Notes: generated by a model from the sequence alone, not told the origin. Shown: positions 43,206 through 53,060, numbered from the stretch's first letter. The stretch: DNA of 64,000 nt from Rhodococcus qingshengii (GCF_021025955.1 NZ_JAJNCL010000015.1:1-64000); one strand, 5' to 3'. Numbers and translations are program-made.

Positions 43206-44474
43206 TTGAGTGAGAATTGGACCGGGCAGAGCTTCGAGGTCGATCTGGGCAACCCCGGCCACGGCGGGTTCGTCGTCGCCCGGCACGAGGGGCGCGTCGT
43301 CTTCGTTCGTCACGGTTTGCCGGGGGAGCGGGCTCTCGTCCGGGTGACCGAGGACAAAGGTGGATCCTTCTGCCGCGCCGACACGATCTCCGTTCTCGAC
43401 GTATCTCCGCATCGCATCGACCCGACCTGCCCTATCTCCGGGCCGGGCGGGGCAGGCTGCTGCGACTACTCGCATGCGGACCTGAGAGTCCAACGTGAGA
43501 TGAAGACCTCGGTCGTGCGGGAACAGCTTCTGCGACTCGCTCGCGTCGAATCGGACGTCGAGGTGGAGGAGTTGCCCGGAACCGGAGACGGAACTGGCTG
43601 GCGTACGCGAGTCCGGCTGGCGGTGGACGGGCACGGTGTCGCGGGATACCACGCGTACCGCAGCAACCGGATCGTCACCGATCTGCAGTGCACCCAGATC
43701 GATCAGAGCGCATACGACGGTCTGGGCGGCCCGCAATGGCAGCCGGGCAGTGAGCTGCAGGTCGTTCTCGACGCTGCCGGTGAGCGGCACGTCGTGGAAA
43801 TCGCCGCACCCGCGGTGTCCAAGACGGGACGGCGGACTCCGGGGCGTCGCGGCGCGATGGCACGCCGAGCGGCAAGCGGCGGCCCGCGAAAGACCCGAGT
43901 GGCCATCGGATCGGACACAGTGATCGAGCGTGTCGGCAATCGAGAATGGGCGCTGGCCGCGACCGGTTTCTGGCAGGCCCATCGCGGCGCTGCGGCCGCG
44001 TACTCACAGGTGGTCGGTGATTGGGCCGGAGCCGCTAACGCGGACACGGCCTGGGATCTCTACGGCGGAGTCGGCGTTTTCGCAGCTGTGCTCGCCGACC
44101 TTGTCGGGCCTTCCGGCGTGGTGGAGTCCGTCGAATCTTCGGTGCGAGCAGTCGCTGACGGACGGGAAGCGCTTTCGGATCTCGGTCAGGTGCGCTTCCA
44201 CAGTGCCCGGGTCGAGAACGTTCTCGCAGATCTGGAGCGTGCGCCTGCCGTCATCGTGCTCGATCCACCACGGGCGGGGGCGGGGCGTCCGGTCGTGGAA
44301 GCTCTCGCCGCAACGGGCACTGAACGGATAGTCCACATCGGGTGCGACCCGGCGTCGTTCGGTCGCGATATCGGTCTCTACTTGGAGCAGGGCTTCAGAA
44401 TCGGCGGCCTACGGGCGTTCGACGCCTTCCCACAGACTCACCACATGGAGTGCATCGCGCTCCTCGAACGCTGA
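43206..44474 (+). CDS. TrmA/RumA-like SAM-dependent RNA 5-methyluridine methyltransferase (Rv2689c-like)
   Basis: This 422-residue protein has an N-terminal TRAM-like region (about 1-60), a central domain and a C-terminal Rossmann methylase. The catalytic Cys is in HIGCDPASFGRD and the motif IV-like VIVLDPPRAGAG is present. The [4Fe-4S] cluster cysteines of RumA (CX5CX2C) are only partly represented by CPISGPGGAGCC. Substrate is a uridine of rRNA or tRNA. The start is TTG 43206, 48 bp after the permease, and is not strongly supported by a ribosome site. Confidence 0.86.
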   Translation: MSENWTGQSFEVDLGNPGHGGFVVARHEGRVVFVRHGLPGERALVRVTEDKGGSFCRADTISVLDVSPHRIDPTCPISGPGGAGCCDYSHADLRVQREMKTSVVREQLLRLARVESDVEVEELPGTGDGTGWRTRVRLAVDGHGVAGYHAYRSNRIVTDLQCTQIDQSAYDGLGGPQWQPGSELQVVLDAAGERHVVEIAAPAVSKTGRRTPGRRGAMARRAASGGPRKTRVAIGSDTVIERVGNREWALAATGFWQAHRGAAAAYSQVVGDWAGAANADTAWDLYGGVGVFAAVLADLVGPSGVVESVESSVRAVADGREALSDLGQVRFHSARVENVLADLERAPAVIVLDPPRAGAGRPVVEALAATGTERIVHIGCDPASFGRDIGLYLEQGFRIGGLRAFDAFPQTHHMECIALLER

Positions 44475-44526
44475 CACGTCCCGAAATCTTTCGCTGAAAC
44501 GGTGTGACGCTTCTCGCGTTCACTAC

Positions 44527-44558
44527 AGTTGCTTGCATTACGCAACTAATCGTATAGT
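44527..44558 (+). promoter_or_regulatory. marR-MFS promoter with operator dyad
   Basis: TTGCTT (44529-44534) and TATAGT (44553-44558) are 18 bp apart. AGTTGC-N9-GCAACT (44527-44547), with a nested TTGC-N5-GCAA, overlaps the -35. It is a likely autoregulatory operator for the adjacent MarR protein. Confidence 0.5.
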
Positions 44559-44628
44559 TTCGTTCTGCAAGTAGTTTTCCGTTTTCAAGTCACGGCTCGT
44601 TCGGGCCACTCGAATTCAGGGGTAGGCA

Positions 44629-45117
44629 ATGTCGGTACAGCCGGAGACGGCCCAAGCGCTCGTCGACACGATCTTCATGTTCGGCAGATCGCTGCGAGCC
44701 GCGGTCACCACCGGTGCAGACAGCCTGCTGCCGCCTGCGCTGGTCAGTGTGTTGTTCATGCTGGCAGCGCGTGGGGAGTGCCGACAGAACGAATTGGCCG
44801 TCGATCTGTGTGTCAGTCAGTCGTCGCTCAGCCGACAAATGTCGGATCTGGTCGACGCGGGGTATGTCGAGAGAAATCCCGATCCGGCTGACAAGCGGGC
44901 GTTCCGCATCCGAGTATCGGAAGAGGGACACGACGTTTTACGGAGAACCACGCAACGGCGTGCGGCGCGTTTGCGCAACATGCTCGAAGACTGGAGCCAG
45001 GAAGAGGCCATGGCCGCAGTGACATCGCTGCAACGTCTCAACGAGACGTTCGGCGCATCGAATCGGCAGGCCTCACCGGCAGTTCCGCACACGGGCGTAG
45101 AAAGTATTGGGAGATAA
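44629..45117 (+). CDS. MarR-family transcriptional regulator
   Basis: The 162-residue protein has the MarR winged helix-turn-helix at about 35-110 (QNELAVDLCVSQSSLSRQMSDLVDAGYVER then RAFRIRVSEEG in the wing), flanked by dimerisation helices. It probably represses its own promoter and the MFS gene 5 bp downstream, with a drug-like ligand relieving repression. A dyad at 44527-44547 is its candidate operator. The ATG has an AGGGG-type site. Confidence 0.9.
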   Translation: MSVQPETAQALVDTIFMFGRSLRAAVTTGADSLLPPALVSVLFMLAARGECRQNELAVDLCVSQSSLSRQMSDLVDAGYVERNPDPADKRAFRIRVSEEGHDVLRRTTQRRAARLRNMLEDWSQEEAMAAVTSLQRLNETFGASNRQASPAVPHTGVESIGR

Positions 45118-45122
45118 GGCAC

Positions 45123-46769
45123 ATGGCAGCAACAGTAGGAGAAACCCGGGCAAGTACCGGAGGTGACGGATCGGCTCGCGAAGCGGGCGCGATGACTCAC
45201 CGCGAAATTCTCGAAGCACTCACCGGACTCATCGCAGCGCTGTTCACCGCGCTGCTCAGCAGCACCATTGTTTCGACAGCGCTTCCCACCATCATCGGTG
45301 AACTGCACGGAACGCAGACGCAGTACGCCTGGATCATCACCACGGCACTGCTCGCCACCGCGGCATCGACGCCGATCTGGGGCAAGCTGGCCGACCTCTA
45401 CAACAAGAAGATCCTGGTCCAGACCGCGATCGTCATCTTCGTGATCGGCTCGGTCATCGCCGGCGCGGCGCACAACGTTCCGTTGCTGCTCGGTGCGCGT
45501 GTCATCCAGGGCATCGGCATGGGTGGCCTGACCGCTCTCGTCGTAGCCATCATCGGCACGATCATCCCGCCGCGAGATCGTGGTCGCTACTCCGGATACA
45601 TGGGTGCGGCCATGGCCGTCTCGATGTCCGGTGGACCGATCCTCGGCGGCGTCCTCGTGGACACTGCCGGCTGGCGCTGGTGCTTCTACGTGTGTGTTCC
45701 GTTGGCAGTCATCGCACTGTTCCTCCTTCAGCGCACCCTGCACGTCGAGACCGTGAAGAAGGACAACGTTTCCATCGACTGGATGGGCGCCACCCTGCTC
45801 ACCGCCGGTGTCAGCGTCCTGCTGATCTGGGTTTCGTTTGCCGGCCAGGACGACTACTACGCCTGGCTCTCGAAGGAGTCGGCATTCTTCGTCATCGGTG
45901 GTCTGGCCCTGCTCGGCCTCACGATGTTCGTCGAATCCAAGGTCAAGGATCCGATCCTGCCGATCAAGATCATCACCGAGCGCACCACGGCCCTCGCGAT
46001 CATCGCCTCGATCGCCGTTGGTGTCGGCCTCTTCGGCGCGACGACCTTCCTGACGCAGTACTTCCAGACCGCACGCGGGTTCGATCCCACCGAAGCCGGA
46101 TTGCTCACCATCCCGATGGTCGCGGGCATGCTCGTCGCGTCCGTCGGCTCTGGCCAGCTGATCACCAAGTTCGGTCAGTGGAAGCCCTTCATCGTCGCCG
46201 GCGCAGTTCTGCTGCTGGTCGGTTTCGGACTGCTGTCGACGATCGACCACGCCACCAGCCTCTGGACCATCGGAATCTTCATCGCCATCGTCGGTCTGGG
46301 TACCGGCATGCTGATGCAGAACATCGTGCTCGCCGTGCAGAACACGGTCAGCGTCGAGAACATCGGCGCGGCCAGCAGTATCGTGGCGTTCTTCCGTACC
46401 TTCGGCGGCGCGATCGGTGTTTCGGTGCTCGGTTCGATTCTCGCGACCCGCGTCAAGACACTGACAGTCGATTCGGTCTCCACTTTGCCGCCCGAGCAGC
46501 AGGCAGTAGCTGGAAAGAGCCTCCAGGACGGCCTCGACCTGAGCAATATGCCTGACTTCGTCTCGCAGATCGTTCGCTTCGCCTACGGCGACGCAACAGG
46601 ACGGATCTTCCTGGTCGCAGCCGTCGTCGCGGTGGTCACGCTCGTGTCAGTCATCTTCATCCCGAACCGTCCGCTGCGCACCACGATCGACCTGGCGACT
46701 CCTGACGCCGAGCAGAAGTTCGAAGAAGAGCGCGAAGAGAAGAACGAGGAGAAGAACCTCACTCGCTGA
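45123..46769 (+). CDS. MFS drug-efflux transporter, DHA2 (EmrB/QacA) family
   Basis: This 548-residue protein has 14 predicted transmembrane helices, the number typical of DHA2. Motif A-like GKLADLYNKKILVQ follows TM2, and motif C-like GPILGGVLVDTAGWRW lies in TM5. It probably exports toxic compounds by proton antiport. The charged C-terminus (EEEREEKNEEKNL) is cytosolic. It starts 5 bp after the MarR stop, forming a regulator-pump operon. Confidence 0.91.
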   Translation: MAATVGETRASTGGDGSAREAGAMTHREILEALTGLIAALFTALLSSTIVSTALPTIIGELHGTQTQYAWIITTALLATAASTPIWGKLADLYNKKILVQTAIVIFVIGSVIAGAAHNVPLLLGARVIQGIGMGGLTALVVAIIGTIIPPRDRGRYSGYMGAAMAVSMSGGPILGGVLVDTAGWRWCFYVCVPLAVIALFLLQRTLHVETVKKDNVSIDWMGATLLTAGVSVLLIWVSFAGQDDYYAWLSKESAFFVIGGLALLGLTMFVESKVKDPILPIKIITERTTALAIIASIAVGVGLFGATTFLTQYFQTARGFDPTEAGLLTIPMVAGMLVASVGSGQLITKFGQWKPFIVAGAVLLLVGFGLLSTIDHATSLWTIGIFIAIVGLGTGMLMQNIVLAVQNTVSVENIGAASSIVAFFRTFGGAIGVSVLGSILATRVKTLTVDSVSTLPPEQQAVAGKSLQDGLDLSNMPDFVSQIVRFAYGDATGRIFLVAAVVAVVTLVSVIFIPNRPLRTTIDLATPDAEQKFEEEREEKNEEKNLTR

Positions 46770-46779
46770 TCCGCATGCC

Positions 46780-46800
46780 CGGCTGGTCTACCGCCAGCCG
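46780..46800. terminator. Weak hairpin between MFS gene and SIMPL gene
   Basis: CGGCTGG (46780-46786) and CCAGCCG (46794-46800) pair over 7 bp with a 7-nt loop, in the 51-bp convergent gap. Confidence 0.4.
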
Positions 46801-46820
46801 CGTCTTCTGAATTACTTCTG

Positions 46821-47486
46821 TCACGCCATAGCCCATCGAATGCGGACCGAGATCGATTCTTCGATCTCTCCGCGTTCGACGGCTATCGGGGCCGAATCCG
46901 CTTTCATCGCCGCGACACGTCCGCGCGTCGGCACGATCTGGTCGAAGTCTTCGAGTACCTCGAGGACTTCGACCAGATCTTTGTCTGCCAGGTCCGCGAA
47001 CTGTCTGGCCTTCGATTCGGCTGCCGTCCAAGCCAATTCGCGTGCTTTTGTCGCCAGATCGCTGCGGTCGTCGAGATCGAACTCGAGCCCGTCGAGCCGA
47101 ATCGCGTCGCCGCCCACCGATACACACGCCGCGATGACGGCGGCGGGGGAGTTCGCCGCGTCCTGCTCCAGCTCTCGCAGTACGACTCGGAAAGTGGTCG
47201 ATGCGGTGAATCCTGTTGTTTCCTGGCGGCCTCCGTCACTCCAGTGAGTCTGCGGATGGACACTCAGCCCGGCGGTGGTGAGATCCGCTCCGCGCACACC
47301 GCGCGCGTGCAGGGTCTCGGTCAGGGCAGTGGACAGACGCGCGACGGCGTCGAATGCGTCGGAAACGGCCGTCTGTGTCACCGATACTCCGATCGTCAGC
47401 CGCACGATGTCGGGAACAGCTGTGGCAGTGGCGGTTCCGGTCACCGTGACGGTGGACGGCTCCGAGGTGAGGGCGGTGGTGGGCAT
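46821..47486 (-). CDS. SIMPL (DUF541) domain protein
   Basis: The 221-residue protein has the SIMPL pattern: PSTVTVTGTATATAVPDIVRLTIGVS at the N-terminus, GADLTTAGLSVHPQTHW and the closing SISVRIRWA. No signal peptide is visible, although many family members are secreted. Function is unclear; family members have been linked to oxidative stress and signalling. It begins 9 bp after the glutaminase stop and is therefore likely co-transcribed with it. Confidence 0.85.
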   Translation of the reverse strand: MPTTALTSEPSTVTVTGTATATAVPDIVRLTIGVSVTQTAVSDAFDAVARLSTALTETLHARGVRGADLTTAGLSVHPQTHWSDGGRQETTGFTASTTFRVVLRELEQDAANSPAAVIAACVSVGGDAIRLDGLEFDLDDRSDLATKARELAWTAAESKARQFADLADKDLVEVLEVLEDFDQIVPTRGRVAAMKADSAPIAVERGEIEESISVRIRWAMA

Positions 47487-47495
47487 GTGCGGTTC

Positions 47496-49322
47496 CTATC
47501 CGATTCGTCCGGCGGATATGACACTCCGCAACATCAGGTCCAATTGCTCGTAGGCTCCCGCAGCCAGTCGTTCGAGCAGCGCAAGTTTCAACTCCGGTGC
47601 CTGCGCGGTCAGTTCTGCATATCGCTGCGGGGTCAGGACGGCCACGGTGATCGTGGAATCGGCGCGGATGTCGTTGAGGAACGGAGTGTCGAGGAACATC
47701 GTCATCTCGCCGAACGTCATTCCGGCGGAGAGCGTCGTGATGCGGTGCTCGACCCCGTGCGCGTCGGTGAACATGGTGCTGACCTGGCCGCTGAGAATCA
47801 GATAGAACCCCGAGGCCGCTTCGCCTCGGCGGGCGATCTTCTCGCCGCGGGCATAGGTTCGTGTCTCCAATTCTGCGGAGAATCCCTCGACCTGTGCCGC
47901 GGACAGAGCATCGAGAACTGGGTGGTCCTCGATCGAGATCGTCGACGCCTGCCGATCGGCTTCACAGTGCACCGCAAGCAACGTGTCTTCGCACCACTGC
48001 ATGGCGGAATCGAGGTCCGCAAACACCCGACCACTTCTTCTGGCGGGGTCGATGCTCGAACTTCGTTGTCCCAGCAATCCTTGCGGATCGACGACGGCCA
48101 CCGCGCAGGCTTGTTCGGCCAGCTGAACCTGCAGCGCAGTGATCATGCGCACCGCGACGTCGCTGGCGTCGTCGACGCGGCGGACGTCGATGACAACAAC
48201 TTCGAGGCCCTCGTCCACCGAGCCGATTTCCCGCACCGCCGATTCGGCACCGGTGAAGAGGAGATCGCCGTGCAATTCGTAGACCCGGCTGCGCTTGCCG
48301 ACGTCGTCGAGCACAGCCTGTTCGGTCGGGGTGCGTCGCACTCGCGACGGCGCTTCGATGACGCTGTATCTGGCTCGGATCGAGGAGCGTGACGCCCGCG
48401 TCACGTGGAGGAAGTGCAGTTCGAGTTCCTTCGACAGTGCCCGGGCGGAAGCAACTCCGCGAACACTGTTTCCGTGAACGTCGAGCCGGGGGGAGTACAC
48501 CGCGATGCCGATCTGGCCCGGCAGAACGGCCAGGACTCCGCCGCCGACGCCGCTCTTGGCCGGCAATCCGACCTCCACCAGCCACTTTCCGGCGCCGTCG
48601 TACATTCCGCAGGTAGCCATGACGCTGAGGACTTGTTCGACGCCCGCGGGAGCCAGCGCACGCTCGTGGGTGAGCGGATTGACACCGTTGTTCGCCATCG
48701 TCGCAGCCATCAGACTCAGATCGCGGCAGGTCACGTCGATCGAGCACTGACGGAAGTACAGGTCGACGGCCTCGTCTGGATTGCCGGTGATGACGTCGAA
48801 GGATCGCAGCATGTGGCCGATCGCGCGGTTGCGGTGACCGGTCCGCGCCTCGGAGGTGTAGACCGACTCGTTGAAGGTCAGTTCGCGGCCTGCGTACCTC
48901 GAGTACGCCGAGCGGATGCGCTCGAAGCGGGCCTCGGGATTCGGGCCGGCAACCAGTGATGCAGCGGTGATCGCCCCCGCATTGATCATGGGGTTTCGTG
49001 GCCGTTCGGTGAGCGGGTCGAGGCTGATTTCGTTGAACGGCTCGCCGGATGGTTCGACGTCGATTTTCGCGGCAACCGCCTCGCTTCCCCGATCGGCGAG
49101 AGCCAAGGCGTAGGTGAAGGGTTTCGAGATCGACTGAATGGTGAACGGGATTCGCGAGTCACCGATCTCGTAGACGTAACCGTCGACGGTGGCGATGCAG
49201 ATTCCGAACGAATCGGGGGCGACCGCCGCGAGTTCGGGGATGTAGTCGGCCAACTCGCCCTCGTCGAGTGATCGGACTTCGTCGAACACTCGCGTTATCA
49301 GGTCGTCGACCACAGTTCCCAT
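47496..49322 (-). CDS. glsA: Glutaminase fused to STAS and cyclic-nucleotide-binding domains
   Basis: This 608-residue protein deaminates glutamine to glutamate in its N-terminal serpin-like glutaminase domain (about 20-305; Ser64-xx-Lys67 in QSISKPFTYA and the ESVYTSEARTGHRN and NGVNPL signatures). A STAS-like domain follows (about 335-450; EVVVIDVRRVDDASD), then a cNMP-binding domain (about 475-595; GEAASGFYLILSGQVS and GMTFGEMTMF with the phosphate-binding loop). The two C-terminal domains suggest regulation by a ligand or partner. TAAGGT ends 6 nt before ATG 49322 (leaderless). Confidence 0.92.
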   Translation of the reverse strand: MGTVVDDLITRVFDEVRSLDEGELADYIPELAAVAPDSFGICIATVDGYVYEIGDSRIPFTIQSISKPFTYALALADRGSEAVAAKIDVEPSGEPFNEISLDPLTERPRNPMINAGAITAASLVAGPNPEARFERIRSAYSRYAGRELTFNESVYTSEARTGHRNRAIGHMLRSFDVITGNPDEAVDLYFRQCSIDVTCRDLSLMAATMANNGVNPLTHERALAPAGVEQVLSVMATCGMYDGAGKWLVEVGLPAKSGVGGGVLAVLPGQIGIAVYSPRLDVHGNSVRGVASARALSKELELHFLHVTRASRSSIRARYSVIEAPSRVRRTPTEQAVLDDVGKRSRVYELHGDLLFTGAESAVREIGSVDEGLEVVVIDVRRVDDASDVAVRMITALQVQLAEQACAVAVVDPQGLLGQRSSSIDPARRSGRVFADLDSAMQWCEDTLLAVHCEADRQASTISIEDHPVLDALSAAQVEGFSAELETRTYARGEKIARRGEAASGFYLILSGQVSTMFTDAHGVEHRITTLSAGMTFGEMTMFLDTPFLNDIRADSTITVAVLTPQRYAELTAQAPELKLALLERLAAGAYEQLDLMLRSVISAGRIG

Positions 49323-49328
49323 ACGTCG

Positions 49329-49334
49329 ACCTTA
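49329..49334 (-). promoter_or_regulatory. -10 element TAAGGT of leaderless glsA
   Basis: TAAGGT on the minus strand, 6 nt, then ATG 49322. No ribosome-binding site is visible. Confidence 0.5.
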
Positions 49335-49574
49335 AGCTGACATGGCGGTCGTTTTGTGGAACAAGAGTTGTCGAGTCGATTGCGACGGATCCCATTTGTC
49401 TGTGATTGCAATCACGAGCGATCTGTGAGATTTCGTTGTTACGCGAAGTCACACCGGAATCGGGCCGAGTCCGCGTGTCGGTTCGCCGGAACGCTCCGTA
49501 GACTGGCAGCACTGTCGCGAAGACAGCCGCGGCGCGCACCGGTGCAGCTGTGAAGCACGGAGGGAGCGATCTCG

Positions 49575-51521
49575 TTGGGTGTTCTTGCCCGCATTCAGGG
49601 TCCTGACGATCTACGTCAGTTGAGCCACGCCGAGATGACGGAGTTGGCCGACGAGATTCGTGAGTTCCTCGTGCTGAAGGTCGCTGCGACCGGTGGTCAC
49701 CTCGGGCCCAACTTGGGCGTCGTGGAGTTGACCCTCGCACTGCACCGAATTTTCGACTCGCCGCAGGACGCGATCATCTTCGACACGGGCCATCAGGCCT
49801 ATGTGCACAAGATCCTCACCGGTCGTCAGGATCAGTTCGACACCTTGCGTAAGCAGGGCGGACTGTCCGGGTATCCGTGCCGCGCCGAGAGCGAACACGA
49901 CTGGGTCGAGTCCTCTCACGCTTCCGCCGCTCTGTCCTATGCCGACGGACTCGCGAAGGCCTTCGCGTTGACGGGTCAGAATCGCCACGTTGTTGCCGTC
50001 GTCGGTGACGGCGCGCTGACCGGCGGAATGTGTTGGGAAGCCCTCAACAACATTGCGGCGGGCAAGGACCGTTCGGTGGTGATCGTCGTCAACGACAACG
50101 GTCGCTCGTACGCGCCGACCATCGGCGGGCTCGCTGACCATCTCTCGGCACTGCGGACCGCACCGAGCTACGAGCGCGCGCTCGACAGTGGCCGACGCCT
50201 GGTCAAGAGACTGCCCTGGGTCGGGCGCACCGCGTACTCCGTCCTGCACGGAATGAAGGCCGGTCTCAAGGACGCGGTCAGCCCTCAGGTCATGTTCACC
50301 GATCTGGGTATCAAGTACCTCGGACCGGTGGACGGACACGACGAAGCCGCCATGGAATCGGCGTTGCGCCGGGCGAAGGCTTACGGCGGGCCGGTCATCG
50401 TTCACGCCGTCACGCGCAAGGGCAACGGCTATGCACACGCGGAGAACGACGTGGCCGATCAGATGCATGCCACCGGCGTCATCGATCCCGTCACAGGTCG
50501 CGGCGCCAAGTCGTCCGCGCCGGACTGGACGTCGGTCTTCTCGGCCGCATTGATCGAGCAGGCTTCGCGTCGTGAGGACATCGTCGCCATCACCGCGGCC
50601 ATGGCCGGCCCCACCGGGCTCGCGGCATTCGGTGAGAAGTTCCCTGACCGCATGTTCGACGTCGGTATCGCCGAGCAGCACGCGATGACCTCGGCCGCTG
50701 GCCTCGCATTGGGTGGACTGCACCCCGTGGTGGCTATCTACTCGACATTCCTCAATCGAGCGTTCGACCAGTTGTTGATGGACGTCGCTCTGCTCAAGCA
50801 ACCGGTGACAATCGTGCTCGACCGCGCCGGTGTCACCGGAGTGGACGGCGCCAGCCATAACGGCGTCTGGGATCTTTCGCTGCTCGGAATCATCCCCGGG
50901 ATTCGCGTCGCGGCACCGCGTGACGCCGACACACTGCGCGAAGAACTGGACGAGGCACTACTCGTCGACGACGGCCCAACTGTCGTTCGCTTCCCGAAGG
51001 GTGCTGTACCCGAAGCTATTCCGGCAGTGAAGCGGCTCGACGGAATGGTCGACGTTCTCAAAGTCAGCGAGGGTGAGCGCGGCGACGTGCTGCTCGTCGC
51101 GGTGGGTCCGTTTGCCTCCTTGGCGCTCGAGATCGCCGATCGACTCGACAAGCAGGGCATCTCGGTTGCCGTCGTTGATCCGCGTTGGGTTCTGCCGGTC
51201 GCGGATTCGCTGGTGAAGATGGCGGACAAGTACGCGCTCGTTGTCACCATCGAGGACGGCGGCCTACACGGCGGTATCGGTTCGACGGTCTCCGCTGCGA
51301 TGCGCGCCGCCGGAGTTCACACCTCGTGCCGCGACATGGGCGTTCCCCAGCAGTTCCTCGATCATGCCAGCCGCGAGGCCATCCACAAGGAGCTTGGGCT
51401 CACGGCCCAGGACCTCTCCCGCAAGATCACCGGCTGGGTGGCAGGAATGGGCAGCGTCGGCGTCCACGTCCAGGAGGACGCGTCTTCGGCTTCGGCTCAG
51501 GGTGAAGTCGCGCAAGGCTGA
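49575..51521 (+). CDS. dxs: 1-deoxy-D-xylulose-5-phosphate synthase
   Basis: This 648-residue TPP-dependent enzyme condenses pyruvate and glyceraldehyde 3-phosphate, the first step of the MEP isoprenoid pathway. It has [16 protein letters not shown] near the N-terminus, the TPP motif GDGALTGGM with NDN, the transketolase pyrimidine-binding domain ([15 protein letters not shown]), and [13 protein letters not shown] 49575 is the start, preceded by GGAGGGAGCG at 49559 onward; a -10-like TAGACT lies at 49498-49503. A strong terminator follows. It corresponds to Mtb dxs1 (Rv2682c). Confidence 0.96.
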   Translation: MGVLARIQGPDDLRQLSHAEMTELADEIREFLVLKVAATGGHLGPNLGVVELTLALHRIFDSPQDAIIFDTGHQAYVHKILTGRQDQFDTLRKQGGLSGYPCRAESEHDWVESSHASAALSYADGLAKAFALTGQNRHVVAVVGDGALTGGMCWEALNNIAAGKDRSVVIVVNDNGRSYAPTIGGLADHLSALRTAPSYERALDSGRRLVKRLPWVGRTAYSVLHGMKAGLKDAVSPQVMFTDLGIKYLGPVDGHDEAAMESALRRAKAYGGPVIVHAVTRKGNGYAHAENDVADQMHATGVIDPVTGRGAKSSAPDWTSVFSAALIEQASRREDIVAITAAMAGPTGLAAFGEKFPDRMFDVGIAEQHAMTSAAGLALGGLHPVVAIYSTFLNRAFDQLLMDVALLKQPVTIVLDRAGVTGVDGASHNGVWDLSLLGIIPGIRVAAPRDADTLREELDEALLVDDGPTVVRFPKGAVPEAIPAVKRLDGMVDVLKVSEGERGDVLLVAVGPFASLALEIADRLDKQGISVAVVDPRWVLPVADSLVKMADKYALVVTIEDGGLHGGIGSTVSAAMRAAGVHTSCRDMGVPQQFLDHASREAIHKELGLTAQDLSRKITGWVAGMGSVGVHVQEDASSASAQGEVAQG

Positions 51522-51545
51522 CAGGTCGTCTCCCGACAACTCTCG

Positions 51546-51587
51546 AAAAGAGGTGGCCCTCGGATCAATCCGAGGGCCACCTCTTTT
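51546..51587. terminator. Bidirectional rho-independent terminator after dxs
   Basis: AAAAGAGGTGGCCCTCGGAT (51546-51565) pairs with ATCCGAGGGCCACCTCTTTT (51568-51587). The terminal TTTT on either strand makes it a good terminator for both dxs and the convergent sugar porter. Confidence 0.8.
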
Positions 51588-51617
51588 GGTGTGAAGGTGT
51601 GAAACCGGGAGAGCGCG

Positions 51618-53060
51618 CTATTGCACGGATTCGAGTGTGCTGCCTCGCGTTTCCTTCACGAACCTGAGGACGACGAACAGCGACAGCAGCGCCATGACTG
51701 CGTATCCGGCGTAGGTGTACGACAGATTCCAATCGGCGAGTGCCGGGAACGTCCAGGACACCAGGAAGTTCGCGACCCAGTTGGTGGCGGTGGCGATTCC
51801 GACTGCAGCGGCGCGTACCCGGTTCGGGAACATTTCGGAGATCAGTACCCAAACCACGGGACCCCAGGACAAAGCGAAGAAGAAGACGAACGCGTTGGCT
51901 CCGATGAGCGCGATCGTGGCGTTGGCGCCGGAAAGCGTCGCTACGGATTCACCGATCTCGTTTTTCGTCACTGTTGCCGAATGGAAACAGAACGCTGCGG
52001 TGCCCAGTGAGATGGCCATGCCGACAGAGCCGACAAGGAGCAGTGGCTTCCGCCCGACGCGATCGATGACGGCGATGGCGACAAACGTACCGACGATGTT
52101 GACCAGGGCGCTCACGACGCTGATGAGCAGCGAGCGATCGGCTCCGAAGCCAACTGCCTGCCACAGGGTGCTCGAGTAGTAGAAGATCACGTTGATGCCG
52201 ACCAGTTGCTGCAGTGCGGCGAGCGCGATGCCGACCCAGACCAGATGGGATACGCCGAGCCGCTTCGAGAAGAGTTGACGCACCGTGGTTTTGGCTTGTT
52301 TCTCGCTGAGTGAATCGCGAATCTCGTTCATGCGCACGGTGACGGCGTCGTGATCTCCGCCTTCGAGATCGGAGATGATCTTGCGTGCACGATCGTCCTT
52401 GCCTTGCGCCACCAGGAATCGTGGAGACTCCGGAATCGTGGTTGTCATGATCAGGTACAGGACTGCGGGAACGGCCTCGAGCATCAACATCCACTGCCAG
52501 GCTTCGAGACCTGCGATCTGATTGCGATCGCCACCGGCCGCGGCTTGGAGTGCGTAGTTGACCAACTGCGATACAGCGATTCCGAGAACGATCGCCAATT
52601 GGTACATCGAACCGAGGCGACCGCGTATCGCGGCGGGGGAGATCTCGGCGATGTAGGCCGGGGCGATGACGGATGCGAAGCCCACTGCCAGGCCGCCGAC
52701 CACTCGCCAGAAGGTGAGGTCGTAGACGCTGAACGGAATTGCGGAACCGACGGCGCCGATGATGAACAACACCGCGGCTATCTGCATGACGCGGATGCGG
52801 CCGAGGCGATCTGCGAGTGTGCCTGCGATCCAGGCGCCGAGTGCTGCGCCGAGCAGGGTCAGTGAGACCGTGAGCCCGGTGCCCGAGGCGCCGATGTCGT
52901 ACTTGTCTCGGATCGCACCGACTGCCCCGTTGATGACGGCGGTGTCGTATCCGAACAGAAAACCGCCGAGCGCGGCGGCGCCGGCGAAGAGCACTGCATG
53001 TCCGACGTCGGCGCGAGTAGCGCCGGTTCCACCGCCGGCGGCGGTTCCGCTGAATGCCAT
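51618..53060 (-). CDS. MFS sugar porter
   Basis: This 480-residue transporter has 12 membrane helices and classic sugar-porter motifs: GGFLFGYDTAVING in TM1, GTLADRLGRIR after TM2, PAYIAEISPAAIRGRLG after TM4, PESPRFLV before the central loop, QQLVGINVIFYYS in TM7 and DRVGRKPLLL. It probably imports a hexose, pentose or polyol by proton symport. ATG 53060 has a GGGGG-rich site; a longer reading adds no family sequence. The upstream AT-rich patch holds a small dyad (TGATT-N5-AATCA, 53226-53240). Confidence 0.91.
   Translation of the reverse strand: MAFSGTAAGGGTGATRADVGHAVLFAGAAALGGFLFGYDTAVINGAVGAIRDKYDIGASGTGLTVSLTLLGAALGAWIAGTLADRLGRIRVMQIAAVLFIIGAVGSAIPFSVYDLTFWRVVGGLAVGFASVIAPAYIAEISPAAIRGRLGSMYQLAIVLGIAVSQLVNYALQAAAGGDRNQIAGLEAWQWMLMLEAVPAVLYLIMTTTIPESPRFLVAQGKDDRARKIISDLEGGDHDAVTVRMNEIRDSLSEKQAKTTVRQLFSKRLGVSHLVWVGIALAALQQLVGINVIFYYSSTLWQAVGFGADRSLLISVVSALVNIVGTFVAIAVIDRVGRKPLLLVGSVGMAISLGTAAFCFHSATVTKNEIGESVATLSGANATIALIGANAFVFFFALSWGPVVWVLISEMFPNRVRAAAVGIATATNWVANFLVSWTFPALADWNLSYTYAGYAVMALLSLFVVLRFVKETRGSTLESVQ

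Noticed and set aside
42453-43982. 509-codon minus-strand frame across the permease and methylase
   Set aside because: It crosses two supported genes and has no ribosome site or recognisable domain.
44817-46250. 477-codon minus-strand frame antisense to the MarR and MFS genes
   Set aside because: The sequence is biased to Asp/Arg/Gln with no family features, while the plus strand encodes clear MarR and 14-helix MFS proteins.
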